Positions 1-7,811 of a stretch of 36,450 bases of DNA are shown piece after piece. Source of the stretch: CAYSUS01 sp964434165 (lineage in GTDB: Bacteria; Planctomycetota; Planctomycetia; Pirellulales; Thermoguttaceae); the NCBI GenBank assembly GCA_964434165.1, contig CAYSUS010000071.1, positions 1 through 36,450 on the forward strand, in the 5' to 3' direction. Position numbers and translations under genes: made by a program. Under the pieces are notes generated by a model that made no database searches, was not told the DNA's origin, and was given only the letters and a program-made list of their open reading frames with translations. Within the stretch, counting starts at the first letter, position 1. Every line of letters begins with the position of its first letter.

Positions 1-3
1 TCC

Positions 4-120
4 TCACTCCATCTCCCGCATGATCTGGATGGCCCTCTCGAAGACGGTTTCCGCGTACACCTCGGCCACCATCCCCAGGCTGTTTTCCAAGACGGCGGCT
101 GCAGCTTCAACGCTCCCCGC
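4..120 (-). pseudogene. C-terminal stub of a second tyrosine recombinase
   Basis: Read on the minus strand, in the frame one base off the intact integrase, this stretch is open down to a TGA at 6-4 and encodes about 38 residues. They include GMVAEVYAE and end in RAIQIMREME. This parallels the end of the neighbouring integrase (DVTQVYAE...AIEIAKKMG): the same tyrosine-containing VYAE motif and the same helical tail. It starts immediately beyond the integrase stop codon and has no plausible start of its own. I infer the 3' remnant of another phage-type integrase, left by deletion or recombination between two tandem recombinase genes. A short expressed peptide from an internal ATG or GTG cannot be excluded. 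Confidence 0.55.
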
Positions 121-121
121 C

Positions 122-1360
122 TCACCCCATCTTCTTCGCGATTTCGATGGCCATTGCGTGGTTCCTTTCCGCATAGACCTGCGTCACGTCCGCCCTCGCG
201 TGTCCCAAGGCAACCTGAGCCGCCTCGATCCCGTGCTGCCGCCGGACTTCAGTGCCTCGGGTATGCCGAAGCTGATGCGGATGCCAGTGGGGGATGACGA
301 ACCCGGCCTTCCTGGCCTTCTTCATTCCGTACTCGATAGCTCGGCGATACGTGTTGGTGTCGTAGCGATTCCGCTTGGGGCGTTTGGGCTTCCGCCTTCT
401 CCGGGCCAGCTTCTCCTTCTGACGGCGTCGGAGCTCACACGGGTAGACCTTGGTCTTGCGCTGCCGTCCGTGGTAGGGCGGGGCGTGCTCCTTGCGCCAC
501 TCGTCCGCTTCCTGAGGGCTAAACAGAAATGCATCAGGGTCGCGATCGAGGAAGGGCTGGATGATCTTCTGGACCTCCGGATCCAAGGGGATCTGCTTAC
601 CATGACCACGCCAGCGGGTCTTGTGGTCGGCCGGCTCGTACACCCACACGTCCCCGCTGGTGTCGATGTCGCAGGGCCGCATCAGGACCAGCTCGCCCGA
701 ACGCATGCCGGTCAAGCGCTGGACCTTGATCATGGAGCCGACTTGTGGGCTGACGAACGGCACCACGGTCGCCACAGAAAGGTCCGGAGCGGGGCGGATG
801 GGCTCTGTCTCCCGGGCCTTGGTCCGGCCGAAGGTTAGCCCCGTGACGGCCTGAAGCCCATGATACACAGAGGGCGGCACCAGTTGCTCGGAGGCGGCCC
901 ACTTGAAGAACCGTTTGATACGACCGACCCGGGAGTTGATCAACTTGCGGGAGAGCCCCGCATCGATCATATGCTGACGCACGGCCTTGAGATTCTTTGG
1001 ACCGAACTCACGGGCCGGGCTTTCTCCATACAGCTTCCGCACGGGCCGGAGGGCCGCACGGATGTTCTCAAGCTCTCCGGTGGACGTGCCGTTCTTGGCG
1101 TAGTGCGCCTTGGCGAATCGCCAATACTCCAGGAGCACTTCATCCACCGACGTCGCGGGGGCAGATCCGTCAACGGGAGTCGGCACCTTGGCAGGGCCAT
1201 TTCCAGCGGCCAGTTCCGCGATCAGCCGCGCGTACTTCTCGCGGCTTTCAGGCGACCCGAACTTGCCCAAGTAGAGGTGCTCGCCGTTGATGATGACGCG
1301 AGCTTGGCCCGACGGTTTGTGGAGGCGATAGGAGGGGACGCGACCGTTTCTTCTTGGCAT
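122..1360 (-). CDS. Tyrosine recombinase / phage-type integrase
   Basis: A 412-aa site-specific recombinase that would cut and rejoin DNA at attachment sites through a 3'-phosphotyrosine intermediate. The N-terminal part (about residues 1-60) is a small basic segment; residues about 72-165 look like the SAM-like core-binding domain; the catalytic domain follows. Visible catalytic residues are R220 (LTGMRSGEL), H362 and R365 (HQLRHT), H387 (ALGHA) and the nucleophile Y396 (QVYAE). Full length matches the family. The ATG at 1360 is the first in the frame. The gene lies just past the 3' end of a tRNA-Gly gene on the same strand, the classic arrangement of a tRNA-targeting integrative element. 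A perfect 24-bp palindrome sits 18 bp upstream and could regulate it. The substrate att site is not identified. Confidence 0.93.
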   Translation of the reverse strand: MPRRNGRVPSYRLHKPSGQARVIINGEHLYLGKFGSPESREKYARLIAELAAGNGPAKVPTPVDGSAPATSVDEVLLEYWRFAKAHYAKNGTSTGELENIRAALRPVRKLYGESPAREFGPKNLKAVRQHMIDAGLSRKLINSRVGRIKRFFKWAASEQLVPPSVYHGLQAVTGLTFGRTKARETEPIRPAPDLSVATVVPFVSPQVGSMIKVQRLTGMRSGELVLMRPCDIDTSGDVWVYEPADHKTRWRGHGKQIPLDPEVQKIIQPFLDRDPDAFLFSPQEADEWRKEHAPPYHGRQRKTKVYPCELRRRQKEKLARRRRKPKRPKRNRYDTNTYRRAIEYGMKKARKAGFVIPHWHPHQLRHTRGTEVRRQHGIEAAQVALGHARADVTQVYAERNHAMAIEIAKKMG

Positions 1361-1378
1361 TGCGGCTTCCTTGGCCCG

Positions 1379-1402
1379 AAAAGTGGTAGTACTACCACTT
1401 TT
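1379..1402. promoter_or_regulatory. 24-bp perfect palindrome: operator or tRNA terminator
   Basis: Bases 1379-1390 are the exact reverse complement of 1391-1402, with the half-site AAAAGTGGTAGT. It lies 18 bp upstream of the integrase start and 75 bp beyond the tRNA-Gly 3' end. Read on the minus strand as RNA it gives a long hairpin ending in four U residues, so it may terminate the tRNA transcript. Its perfect symmetry also fits an operator for a dimeric repressor controlling the integrase. The sequence does not decide between the two. Confidence 0.5.
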
Positions 1403-1475
1403 TCAAGGGCTTCTAGGCCGCACTGCCGACCGTCGACAGGTATCCTAAGTACTGGATTCGGCAAGGTTTAAGAGA

Positions 1476-1549
<74 letters not shown>

Positions 1550-1605
1550 GCCGTGCGGGGCTCCGGGCCGGGCGGGCCGCCGCGAGCGCAACGGTGGGTC
1601 CAAGA

Positions 1606-1633
1606 ATTCTACCAGGGGGCCGGCCGTTTGCAA
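1606..1633 (-). promoter_or_regulatory. Promoter for tRNA-Gly
   Basis: On the minus strand a -35-like TTGCAA (1628-1633) and a -10-like TAGAAT (1606-1611) are separated by 16 bp. This would start transcription near 1599, about 50 nt before the mature 5' end of the tRNA. Confidence 0.45.
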
Positions 1634-1700
1634 CCCGCCCGCCAAGCCCCCAGTCCGCGAGCGGACCCCAAGCCCCCGCGCTGACCCAAGCTACGCCCGC

Positions 1701-2102
1701 TCAACGTGCCGCGACGCAGGCGCCTAGTTGAGCGTCGGTTCGGGTGACGTGCTCCACCAGCCAGTTGCCGAGGAACTGGCTCATCTCCAAGACGACCGGC
1801 GTGGAGGCCCCGCTTTCGGTCACCTTGCGGCGCAGCTCCTGGAACTTGCCGATGAACTCGGCGTGCTGCCGTTTGTTCTCGGCGGCGGCCGGGCAGCCGG
1901 TCTGGTCCATGTAGCGCTCCTCGGTGGTGAAGTGCCGCAGGGCGTAATCCGTCAGATAGTCGAGCATCTCCTCGACCTTGTCGCGCCCTTGTCCTTGACG
2001 CATGGCTTCGCTGAGGTAGTTGACCTGGGCGAACAACTCCTTGTGCTGGTTGTCCACCTCGTTGATCCCCGTGGCCATCGACGCGTTCCACTGGACTGGC
2101 AT
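1701..2102 (-). CDS. Bacteriohemerythrin, copy 1
   Basis: A 133-aa single-domain hemerythrin, a soluble four-helix bundle that binds O2 at a non-heme di-iron centre. Visible ligand candidates are H20 (DNQHKEL), H57 and E61 (RHFTTEE), H80 (RQHAEF), H118 and D123 (EHVTRTD). The position four residues before H80, normally histidine, is N76, in the variant GCPAAAENKRQH. A purine-rich AGGGAG lies about 9 bases before the ATG. It follows copy 2 on the same strand with a 59-bp gap, so the two probably form one operon. There is no signal peptide or fused signalling domain, so an oxygen-storage, delivery or sensing role in the cytoplasm is inferred. Confidence 0.92.
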   Translation of the reverse strand: MPVQWNASMATGINEVDNQHKELFAQVNYLSEAMRQGQGRDKVEEMLDYLTDYALRHFTTEERYMDQTGCPAAAENKRQHAEFIGKFQELRRKVTESGASTPVVLEMSQFLGNWLVEHVTRTDAQLGACVAAR

Positions 2103-2161
2103 GAACTGGTACTCCCTGCGCGTGAGATGGTTAATGTGTCGCTCGGAATCCAGGGATCGAG

Positions 2162-2563
2162 CTACGCGTTGGTCAGGCAGCCGCTCAGTTGGGCGTCGAT
2201 CTGGGCGATGTGGCTGGCCAGCCAGTTGCCCAGGTAGTTGCTCATCTCGATGACCACGGCGCTGGACGCGCCGGAGCGGTTGACGCGCTCGCGGAGCTCC
2301 TCGAACTTGGCGATGAACGCCGCGTGGGCCCTGCGGTTCTCCTCGGCGGCGGGACAGCCCACCTGGTCCATGGTCCGCTCCTCGGCGGCGAAGTGGCGCC
2401 TGGTGTAATCGTCGAGGAAGTCAAGAATCTCCTCCACCTTCTCGCGCCCCTTGCCCTCGCGCATGGCTGCCTCGAGAAGGTTGATCTGACGGAAGAGCTC
2501 CTTATGCTCGTTATCGACGTGCGGAACGCCGGTGCTCAGCGACGGCTGCCAGGTGATCGGCAT
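2162..2563 (-). CDS. Bacteriohemerythrin, copy 2
   Basis: A second 133-aa hemerythrin, colinear with copy 1 without gaps and clearly a tandem paralogue. Ligand candidates are H20 (DNEHKEL), H57 and E61 (RRHFAAEE), H80 (RAHAAF), H118 and D123 (ASHIAQID). It shares the N76 replacement of the usual fifth histidine. An AGGAGA ribosome-binding site stands 8 bases before the ATG. It is the upstream gene of the pair, so any promoter should lie in 2564-2700. Sequence differences from copy 1 are spread over the whole protein, suggesting an old rather than recent duplication. Confidence 0.92.
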   Translation of the reverse strand: MPITWQPSLSTGVPHVDNEHKELFRQINLLEAAMREGKGREKVEEILDFLDDYTRRHFAAEERTMDQVGCPAAEENRRAHAAFIAKFEELRERVNRSGASSAVVIEMSNYLGNWLASHIAQIDAQLSGCLTNA

Positions 2564-2889
2564 CGGTTCTTCTCCTGGATATCAAGGCTTGCGTGACGCG
2601 GCGGTGCGGCGCCGCCGACATGGATACATGGCTCGCAGAACCGGCAAAGTCAAAGAAGCCCGGCCTTGGCGGCCCGGCAGCCGGCAGAACCGTCGCAACC
2701 GGCGTCTCCCCGGCGCGTCGCCGCACGGCGCTCCGCGCTCGGCATGGCGAGAGGCCCCTCTTCCTGCCCCTTCCCCCGGGGCCGCGATCCGGCCGCGGTC
2801 TCCGTGGAGACGGCTCGGCCTGTCGAGTACAATCGGGCGAAAGCGGGCCGGGAGCCCGGCGACGCTGCGCTCGCGTGATGGAGGTTCTC
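2564..2889. other. Divergent intergenic region, hemerythrin / sulfatase
   Basis: A 326-bp gap between divergent genes. Leftward, a TTGACT (minus strand, 2648-2653) is a possible -35 for the hemerythrin pair, but no good -10 follows. Rightward there is a better promoter candidate for the sulfatase (listed separately). I see no small gene or repeat here. Confidence 0.4.
2805..2833 (+). promoter_or_regulatory. Candidate promoter for the sulfatase gene
   Basis: TGGAGA (2805-2810) and TACAAT (2828-2833) are spaced 17 bp and match the -35/-10 consensus at 4 and 5 of 6 positions. They lie about 57 bp before the chosen start codon. Confidence 0.35.
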
Positions 2890-4377
2890 ATGTCCAAACC
2901 AGCCGTCCTCTCGCTCGCTGTCTGCCTGGGGATCGCCCCGGTGTGCTGCCAACGCGCATCGGGCGAGGGGCCGCCCAAGAGGCCCAACATCGTCTGGATC
3001 GTGGCCGAGAACATCAAGCTCGACCTGGGCTGCTACGGCGCGGAGAACGTGCGCACGCCCCACGTCGACGCCCTGGCCGCGCGTGGCGTGCGCTACACGC
3101 GCGTATTCTCCACCTCCCCGGTCTGCGCGCCGAGCCGCTCGGCCTTCATGACCGGCATGTACCAGACCTCGACCGACACGCACCACATGCGGTCGCACCG
3201 CGACGACGACTTCCGCCTGCCGCCCGGCGTGCGCCCCATCACCCACCGGCTCCGCGACGCGGGGTACCTCACAGCCAACATCAAGACCATCGGCGACCGC
3301 GTGGTCGGCACGGGCAAGCTCGATCTCAACTTCGTCAACGAGGGGCCGATCTACGACACCGCCGACTGGTCGCAGCTCAAGTCGCACCAGCCGTTCTTCG
3401 CCCAGATCAACACGCCCGAGGTGGAGTACGACATCTACGACCGCAAGACGGCCGAGAAGGACCGCGTCGAGTGGGTCGGCGAGCGCGACCATCCGAGGAT
3501 CGCCACGCCGGGCAGCGTCAAGCCGCCGCCGTACTACCCGGATCACCCCGTCGTGCGCCAGGAGTGGGCGCGGTACTTGAACTCCGTTTCCGGCATGGAC
3601 CGCCGGGTGGGCTGGATCACGGAGCAGCTCCGCAGGGACGGGCTGGCCGATAGCACGGTGGTGATCTTCTTCGCCGACAACGGGCGCCTCGAGGCCCGCG
3701 GCATCCACTGGTGCTACGACACGGGCCTGCACGTGCCGATGATCGTCCACTGGCCTGAGGACCTGCCCGCTCCGCCGCAGTACCGCCCCGGCTCGGTCTG
3801 CGATCGGGTGATCAGCCTGTTGGACCTGACGGCCACGACGCTGGCCATCGCGGGCATCGAGCGGCCGATCGGCATGCAGAGCCGCATCTTTCTCGGGGAG
3901 GAGGCCGACCCGCCGCGCAAGTACGCCTTCAGCGCCCGCGACCGCATCGACGAAACGCCGAACCGCATCCGCTCGGTGCGCGACGCACGCTACCATTACC
4001 TCCGCAATGATATGCCCCGGCAGTCCTTCGCCGCGCTGAACCGCTACAAGGAGAAATGCTTCGCGGTCAAGCCCCTGATGCGCAGGATGCTCACGGAGGG
4101 CAAGCTCAGCGGGCCGGCGGCCGAGTTGTTCGAGCCGCTGCCGCCCGAGCAGCTCTTCGACACCAGAAACGATCCGCACGAGATCCACAACCTTGCCGAT
4201 TCGGCAAAGCGCGAGCACCGCGAGGCCCTCGTGCGCCTGCGGGCCGCGCTGGATACGTGGATCGTGGAGACCGGCGACCTCGGCCAGGGCCCCGAGCCCG
4301 CCGGCGTCGTCCCCAAGTTCGAGAAGGAGATGCACGACTGGTTCGGCACGCCCGCGTGGTACGAGGCCCCGAAGTAG
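2890..4377 (+). CDS. Exported type I sulfatase
   Basis: A 495-aa formylglycine-dependent sulfatase that would hydrolyse sulfate esters or sulfamates, probably of polysaccharides, outside the cytoplasm. I start at the ATG at 2890 because GAGG stands 5 bases upstream and the product then opens with a signal peptide (SKPAVLSLAVCLGIAPVCC). The signature SPVCAPSR contains C79, the residue converted to formylglycine. FFADNG further on is the conserved C-side metal-binding Asp-Asn. At the N-terminal metal site, where Asp-Asp is usual, the sequence reads WIVAENIKLDLGCYG, with Glu-Asn. The overall form recalls SGSH/S1_8-like planctomycete sulfatases, but the substrate is unknown. A SUMF1-like domain lies 27 kb away but lacks the cysteines needed to mature this enzyme. 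Confidence 0.9.
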   Translation: MSKPAVLSLAVCLGIAPVCCQRASGEGPPKRPNIVWIVAENIKLDLGCYGAENVRTPHVDALAARGVRYTRVFSTSPVCAPSRSAFMTGMYQTSTDTHHMRSHRDDDFRLPPGVRPITHRLRDAGYLTANIKTIGDRVVGTGKLDLNFVNEGPIYDTADWSQLKSHQPFFAQINTPEVEYDIYDRKTAEKDRVEWVGERDHPRIATPGSVKPPPYYPDHPVVRQEWARYLNSVSGMDRRVGWITEQLRRDGLADSTVVIFFADNGRLEARGIHWCYDTGLHVPMIVHWPEDLPAPPQYRPGSVCDRVISLLDLTATTLAIAGIERPIGMQSRIFLGEEADPPRKYAFSARDRIDETPNRIRSVRDARYHYLRNDMPRQSFAALNRYKEKCFAVKPLMRRMLTEGKLSGPAAELFEPLPPEQLFDTRNDPHEIHNLADSAKREHREALVRLRAALDTWIVETGDLGQGPEPAGVVPKFEKEMHDWFGTPAWYEAPK

Positions 4378-4576
4378 CAGGCGCTCTCCGAGTGCCGTCC
4401 GCCTCCTCAAGCACCACGTGTTTGCCCCGGCATCCATGCCAATCCGAGCGAAGCTCTCCAGCGCTGGAGAGGACAGTTTGAACCCCTTTCGAGGTCCCGT
4501 CGAGCGACCGCCGCCGTGCCGCGTGGAGGCCGACGGGACTCGGAGTGCGCCGGCGACCCACTGAGGAGGCAACGAG

Positions 4577-7500
4577 ATGACCGTCACGACCAGGAGTTCG
4601 TTGTGGGGCCCGTGGACCGCCGCCGTGCTTCTCACGGCGGTCGCAATCGCCCGCGGCGCTGACACCGACTCGACGGCCAGACAGCAGGCCAGCCGCATCC
4701 TCCAGGCGACCGGCGTCGAGGGCGGTCTGGTCGTCCACCTCGGATGCGGAGACGGCCGCTTGACCGCGGCCTTGCACGCGGGCGACGCGCACCTCGTGCA
4801 CGGCCTGGACACGGACCCCGGCAACGTGCGCCAGGCCCGGCAGCACGTCCGCTCGCTGGGCATCTACGGCCGTGTGTCGGTCGATACGTTCGACGGCCGC
4901 CGCCTGCCGTACGCCGAGAACCTCGTCAGGCTGCTCGTCGCCGACGGCCTGGGCAACGTGCCCATGGACGAGGTGATGCGCGTGCTCGCGCCCCGCGGCG
5001 TGGCATACGTCCGGGAGGCTGGAACTTGGAGGAAGACCGTCAAGCCCTGGCCCGACGAAATGGACGAGTGGACACACTGGCTGCACGGGGCCGACGGCAA
5101 CGCGGTGGCGCGCGACCGGCTGGTGGCCCCGCTGGGCCGCGTGCAGTGGGCGGCGGCCCCGCTGTGGCAGCGGCATCACGACACCGTGCCCAGCACCTCG
5201 GCCATGGTCTCGGCGCGCGGGCGCCTGTTCTACATCGCGGACGAGGCCCCGGCCTGCCTCGACGGCAGCATGCCCGACCAGTGGTTCCTGGTGGCCCGCG
5301 ACGCCTTCAGCGGCGTGCTTCTGTGGAAGCGGCCCATGCCCCAGTGGGGATGGAGCGAGTGGGCCGCGGAGTGGCTAGGGCGTTTCAACATCCCGCCGCA
5401 GCTTCCCAAGCGCCTGGTGGCCGACGGCGATCGGGTGTTCGCCACGCTGGGGTTCAACGCGCCCCTGACGGCCCTCGACGCCGCCACGGGGCGCACGCTC
5501 CGCGAGTACGAAGGAACCGAGCGGACCGATGAGATTCTCGTGCACGAAGGCCTCTTGATCCTCGCGATTAACCAGGAGACGCGCAAGCCCTCGAAGGACG
5601 ACCTGCGGCCGGTGAGGAAGAGCGTCGCGGCCGTCGATCCCGATAGCGGACGCGCATTGTGGAAGACCGGCGACTACCAGGGCCTGAAGGCCAAGTTCAG
5701 TTCGGCCGAGCCGTTCGGCCGCTTGGAGCTGGCCGCGGGCGGGGGAGCGGTCTATCTCGTCGATCAAGACGCCCTGGTCAGCCTCGACGTGAAGACGGGC
5801 CGCGAGCGGTGGCGCGCGCCGCGCCCGGAGTTCCGCGAGCACACGGTGGGCTACGGCATCCGCATGAGCGACCAGTGCGTGCTGGTGTATCAGGACGGCG
5901 TCGTGCTGTTCGCCCAGCCGGAGATGAAGAGGAAGCGCTCCTGGCATACCTTGCCCGGCACCCTGCACGCTTTCAGTTCCGACGACGGCCGGCCGCTATG
6001 GAAACACCGATACGGCGGCTGGTCGCACAACTGGCAGCCCGACGTGTTCGTGATCGACGGCCTGGTCTGGCTCCACGAGCACGTGGAGGTTGACTTCAAG
6101 GGGCACGAGCCCCGCGACAAGTCGGACATCGACTACGCCGTGATCGGGCTCGATCTGACGACCGGCGCGCTGCGGCGGCGGTTCTCCACGCAGAAGACGT
6201 TCGACGTCGGCCATCATCACCGCTGCTACCGGGGCAAGGCCACCGAGCGGTTCCTCCTCGCCTCGCGCCGCGGCGTGGAGTTCCTCGACCTTCAGACCGA
6301 GCGCAACCACCTCTACCACTGGGCCCGCGCGGCTTGCCTGCACGGCTTCGTCCCCTGCAATGGGATGATCTACCTCTCGCCCCACCCTTGCAGTTGCTAC
6401 ATCGCCACCAAGCTCAACGGCTACTATGCCCTGGCGGGTGGCACTGGAAGCTTGCATGCCGGTGAAGGAGCAGACAGGGGTGGGCGAGCCACCCCGGGCA
6501 CCCGACTCGGTCGCGTTGCTCGGGAGAAGGGCCCGGCGTACGGGCAGTCCCAGGCCTCGACCGAAGATGCCCCAACTCCGCACGACTGGCCCACCTTCCG
6601 CCGCGACCCGGCGCGCAGCGGCTCGACGGAGGTCGAGGTCCCGCGCGACCTGGGGGCCCTGTGGAAGGCCTCGCCCGGCGGAAGGCTCAGCCCGCCGGTC
6701 GGGGCCGGTGGCAAGGTGTTCCTCGCCTCCATCGACCGCCATGAGGTGATCGCCCTGGACGGGGCCACGGGCACGAAGGTCTGGAGCTTCACGGCCGGGG
6801 CGCGGGTCGACACGCCGCCCACGATCCACGAGGGGCTGGCCCTGTTCGGCGCGGCCGACGGCCACGTGTATTGCGTTGTCGCTTCCGATGGCCGGCTCGT
6901 CTGGCGCCGCCGCCTGGCGCCGGAAAGCCGTCTGATCGGGGCGTTCAATCAGCTCGAATCGGCCTGGCCGGTCCACGGCAGCGTGCTGGTGCAGGACGGC
7001 GTGGCCTATGCGGCGGCGGGGCGGTCGTCGTATCTCGACGGCGGCATCGTCGTCGCCGGGCTCGACCCCCGCACCGGCGAGCTTCTCGAGCACAAGGTCC
7101 TCTACAGCCCCGACCCCGCGACCGGCGACATGCCGCCGGGCGACGCGCGAACCATCCCCGGCACGCTGGCCGACATCCTCTGCGGCGACGGGTCCACGGT
7201 GCGCATGCTCGGCCAGCCGGTCTTCGGCCAGGACGGCGGCAAGCGGCCGCACCTCCAGTCCACGGCCCTGTTGCGCGACGGCGCCTGGTTCAACCGCACG
7301 CAGTGGAGCGTGGGCCGGTCCGCGCGGGGCCAGCTCCTGGTGTTCAACGACCAGGTGGCCTGCGCCCTGGCCGCCTACACGGGGAGCGGCCGCTCGGGCT
7401 TCTTCCGCCCGGGCGATCAGGGTTACTTGCTTCTTGCGACGCCGCTGAAGACATCCGGCGGCCAGAAGCAGCCCCGCTGGTCGACCCGCATTCCGGTCCG

Positions 7501-7768
7501 GGGCACGGCCATGGTGCTGGCCGGCCAGACGCTCCTGGTGGCCGGTCCGCCCGACGTGGTCGATCCCGACGATCCTCTCGCGGCCTTCGAGGGACGCAAG
7601 GGCGGCCGGCTGTGGGCCGTGCGGGCTTCCGGCGGCGAGAAGCTCCTCGAAAGCCAACTGGACGCCCCGCCCGTCCATGACGGCATGGCCGTGGCGGCCG
7701 GCAAAGTGCTGATCGCGCTGGAAAGCGGCGAGGTGCTTTGCCTGGGAAGCGGCGGCGGAGGCCGATGA
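4577..7768 (+). CDS. Exported methyltransferase-like / PQQ-type beta-propeller fusion
   Basis: A 1063-aa protein starting behind a strong GAGGAGG. Residues 1-28 are a signal peptide. Residues about 35-150 are a Rossmann-type SAM-methyltransferase-like domain with motif I HLGCGDGRL (about 54-62) and an acidic D78 (GLDTDP). Residues from about 185 onward are PQQ/quinoprotein-like propeller repeats, with segments such as ALDAATGRTL and SLDVKTGRERW, in two blocks split near residue 620. The planctomycete family with this fusion is known to me only as uncharacterised. Whether SAM or a quinone cofactor is bound is not shown; the role of a methyltransferase fold in an exported protein is unexplained. 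The linker at about 620-656 looks like inserted intergenic repeat DNA. It follows the sulfatase on the same strand after 199 bp. Confidence 0.85.
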   Translation: MTVTTRSSLWGPWTAAVLLTAVAIARGADTDSTARQQASRILQATGVEGGLVVHLGCGDGRLTAALHAGDAHLVHGLDTDPGNVRQARQHVRSLGIYGRVSVDTFDGRRLPYAENLVRLLVADGLGNVPMDEVMRVLAPRGVAYVREAGTWRKTVKPWPDEMDEWTHWLHGADGNAVARDRLVAPLGRVQWAAAPLWQRHHDTVPSTSAMVSARGRLFYIADEAPACLDGSMPDQWFLVARDAFSGVLLWKRPMPQWGWSEWAAEWLGRFNIPPQLPKRLVADGDRVFATLGFNAPLTALDAATGRTLREYEGTERTDEILVHEGLLILAINQETRKPSKDDLRPVRKSVAAVDPDSGRALWKTGDYQGLKAKFSSAEPFGRLELAAGGGAVYLVDQDALVSLDVKTGRERWRAPRPEFREHTVGYGIRMSDQCVLVYQDGVVLFAQPEMKRKRSWHTLPGTLHAFSSDDGRPLWKHRYGGWSHNWQPDVFVIDGLVWLHEHVEVDFKGHEPRDKSDIDYAVIGLDLTTGALRRRFSTQKTFDVGHHHRCYRGKATERFLLASRRGVEFLDLQTERNHLYHWARAACLHGFVPCNGMIYLSPHPCSCYIATKLNGYYALAGGTGSLHAGEGADRGGRATPGTRLGRVAREKGPAYGQSQASTEDAPTPHDWPTFRRDPARSGSTEVEVPRDLGALWKASPGGRLSPPVGAGGKVFLASIDRHEVIALDGATGTKVWSFTAGARVDTPPTIHEGLALFGAADGHVYCVVASDGRLVWRRRLAPESRLIGAFNQLESAWPVHGSVLVQDGVAYAAAGRSSYLDGGIVVAGLDPRTGELLEHKVLYSPDPATGDMPPGDARTIPGTLADILCGDGSTVRMLGQPVFGQDGGKRPHLQSTALLRDGAWFNRTQWSVGRSARGQLLVFNDQVACALAAYTGSGRSGFFRPGDQGYLLLATPLKTSGGQKQPRWSTRIPVRGTAMVLAGQTLLVAGPPDVVDPDDPLAAFEGRKGGRLWAVRASGGEKLLESQLDAPPVHDGMAVAAGKVLIALESGEVLCLGSGGGGR
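6435..6527 (+). repeat. Repeat-like insert inside the propeller gene
   Basis: Between two propeller blocks the coding sequence becomes Gly/Arg-rich (GTGSLHAGEGADRGG...) and carries a hairpin (GGGGTGG, 5-base loop, CCACCCC, at about 6477-6495). The word GGTGGCACTGGAAGC resembles dispersed planctomycete repeats I recall, not checked. It keeps the reading frame, after which recognisable propeller sequence (KGPAYGQ) resumes. Confidence 0.4.
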
Positions 7769-7811
7769 TCGGGGCAGCGGCCCGGCGCGAAAACGGTGCC
7801 AGCCCCCAGCT

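Noticed and set aside
2650..4863. 737-aa minus-strand open frame
   Set aside because: It lies antisense to the sulfatase, which has a complete family signature. The long frame is a by-product of high GC at third codon positions.
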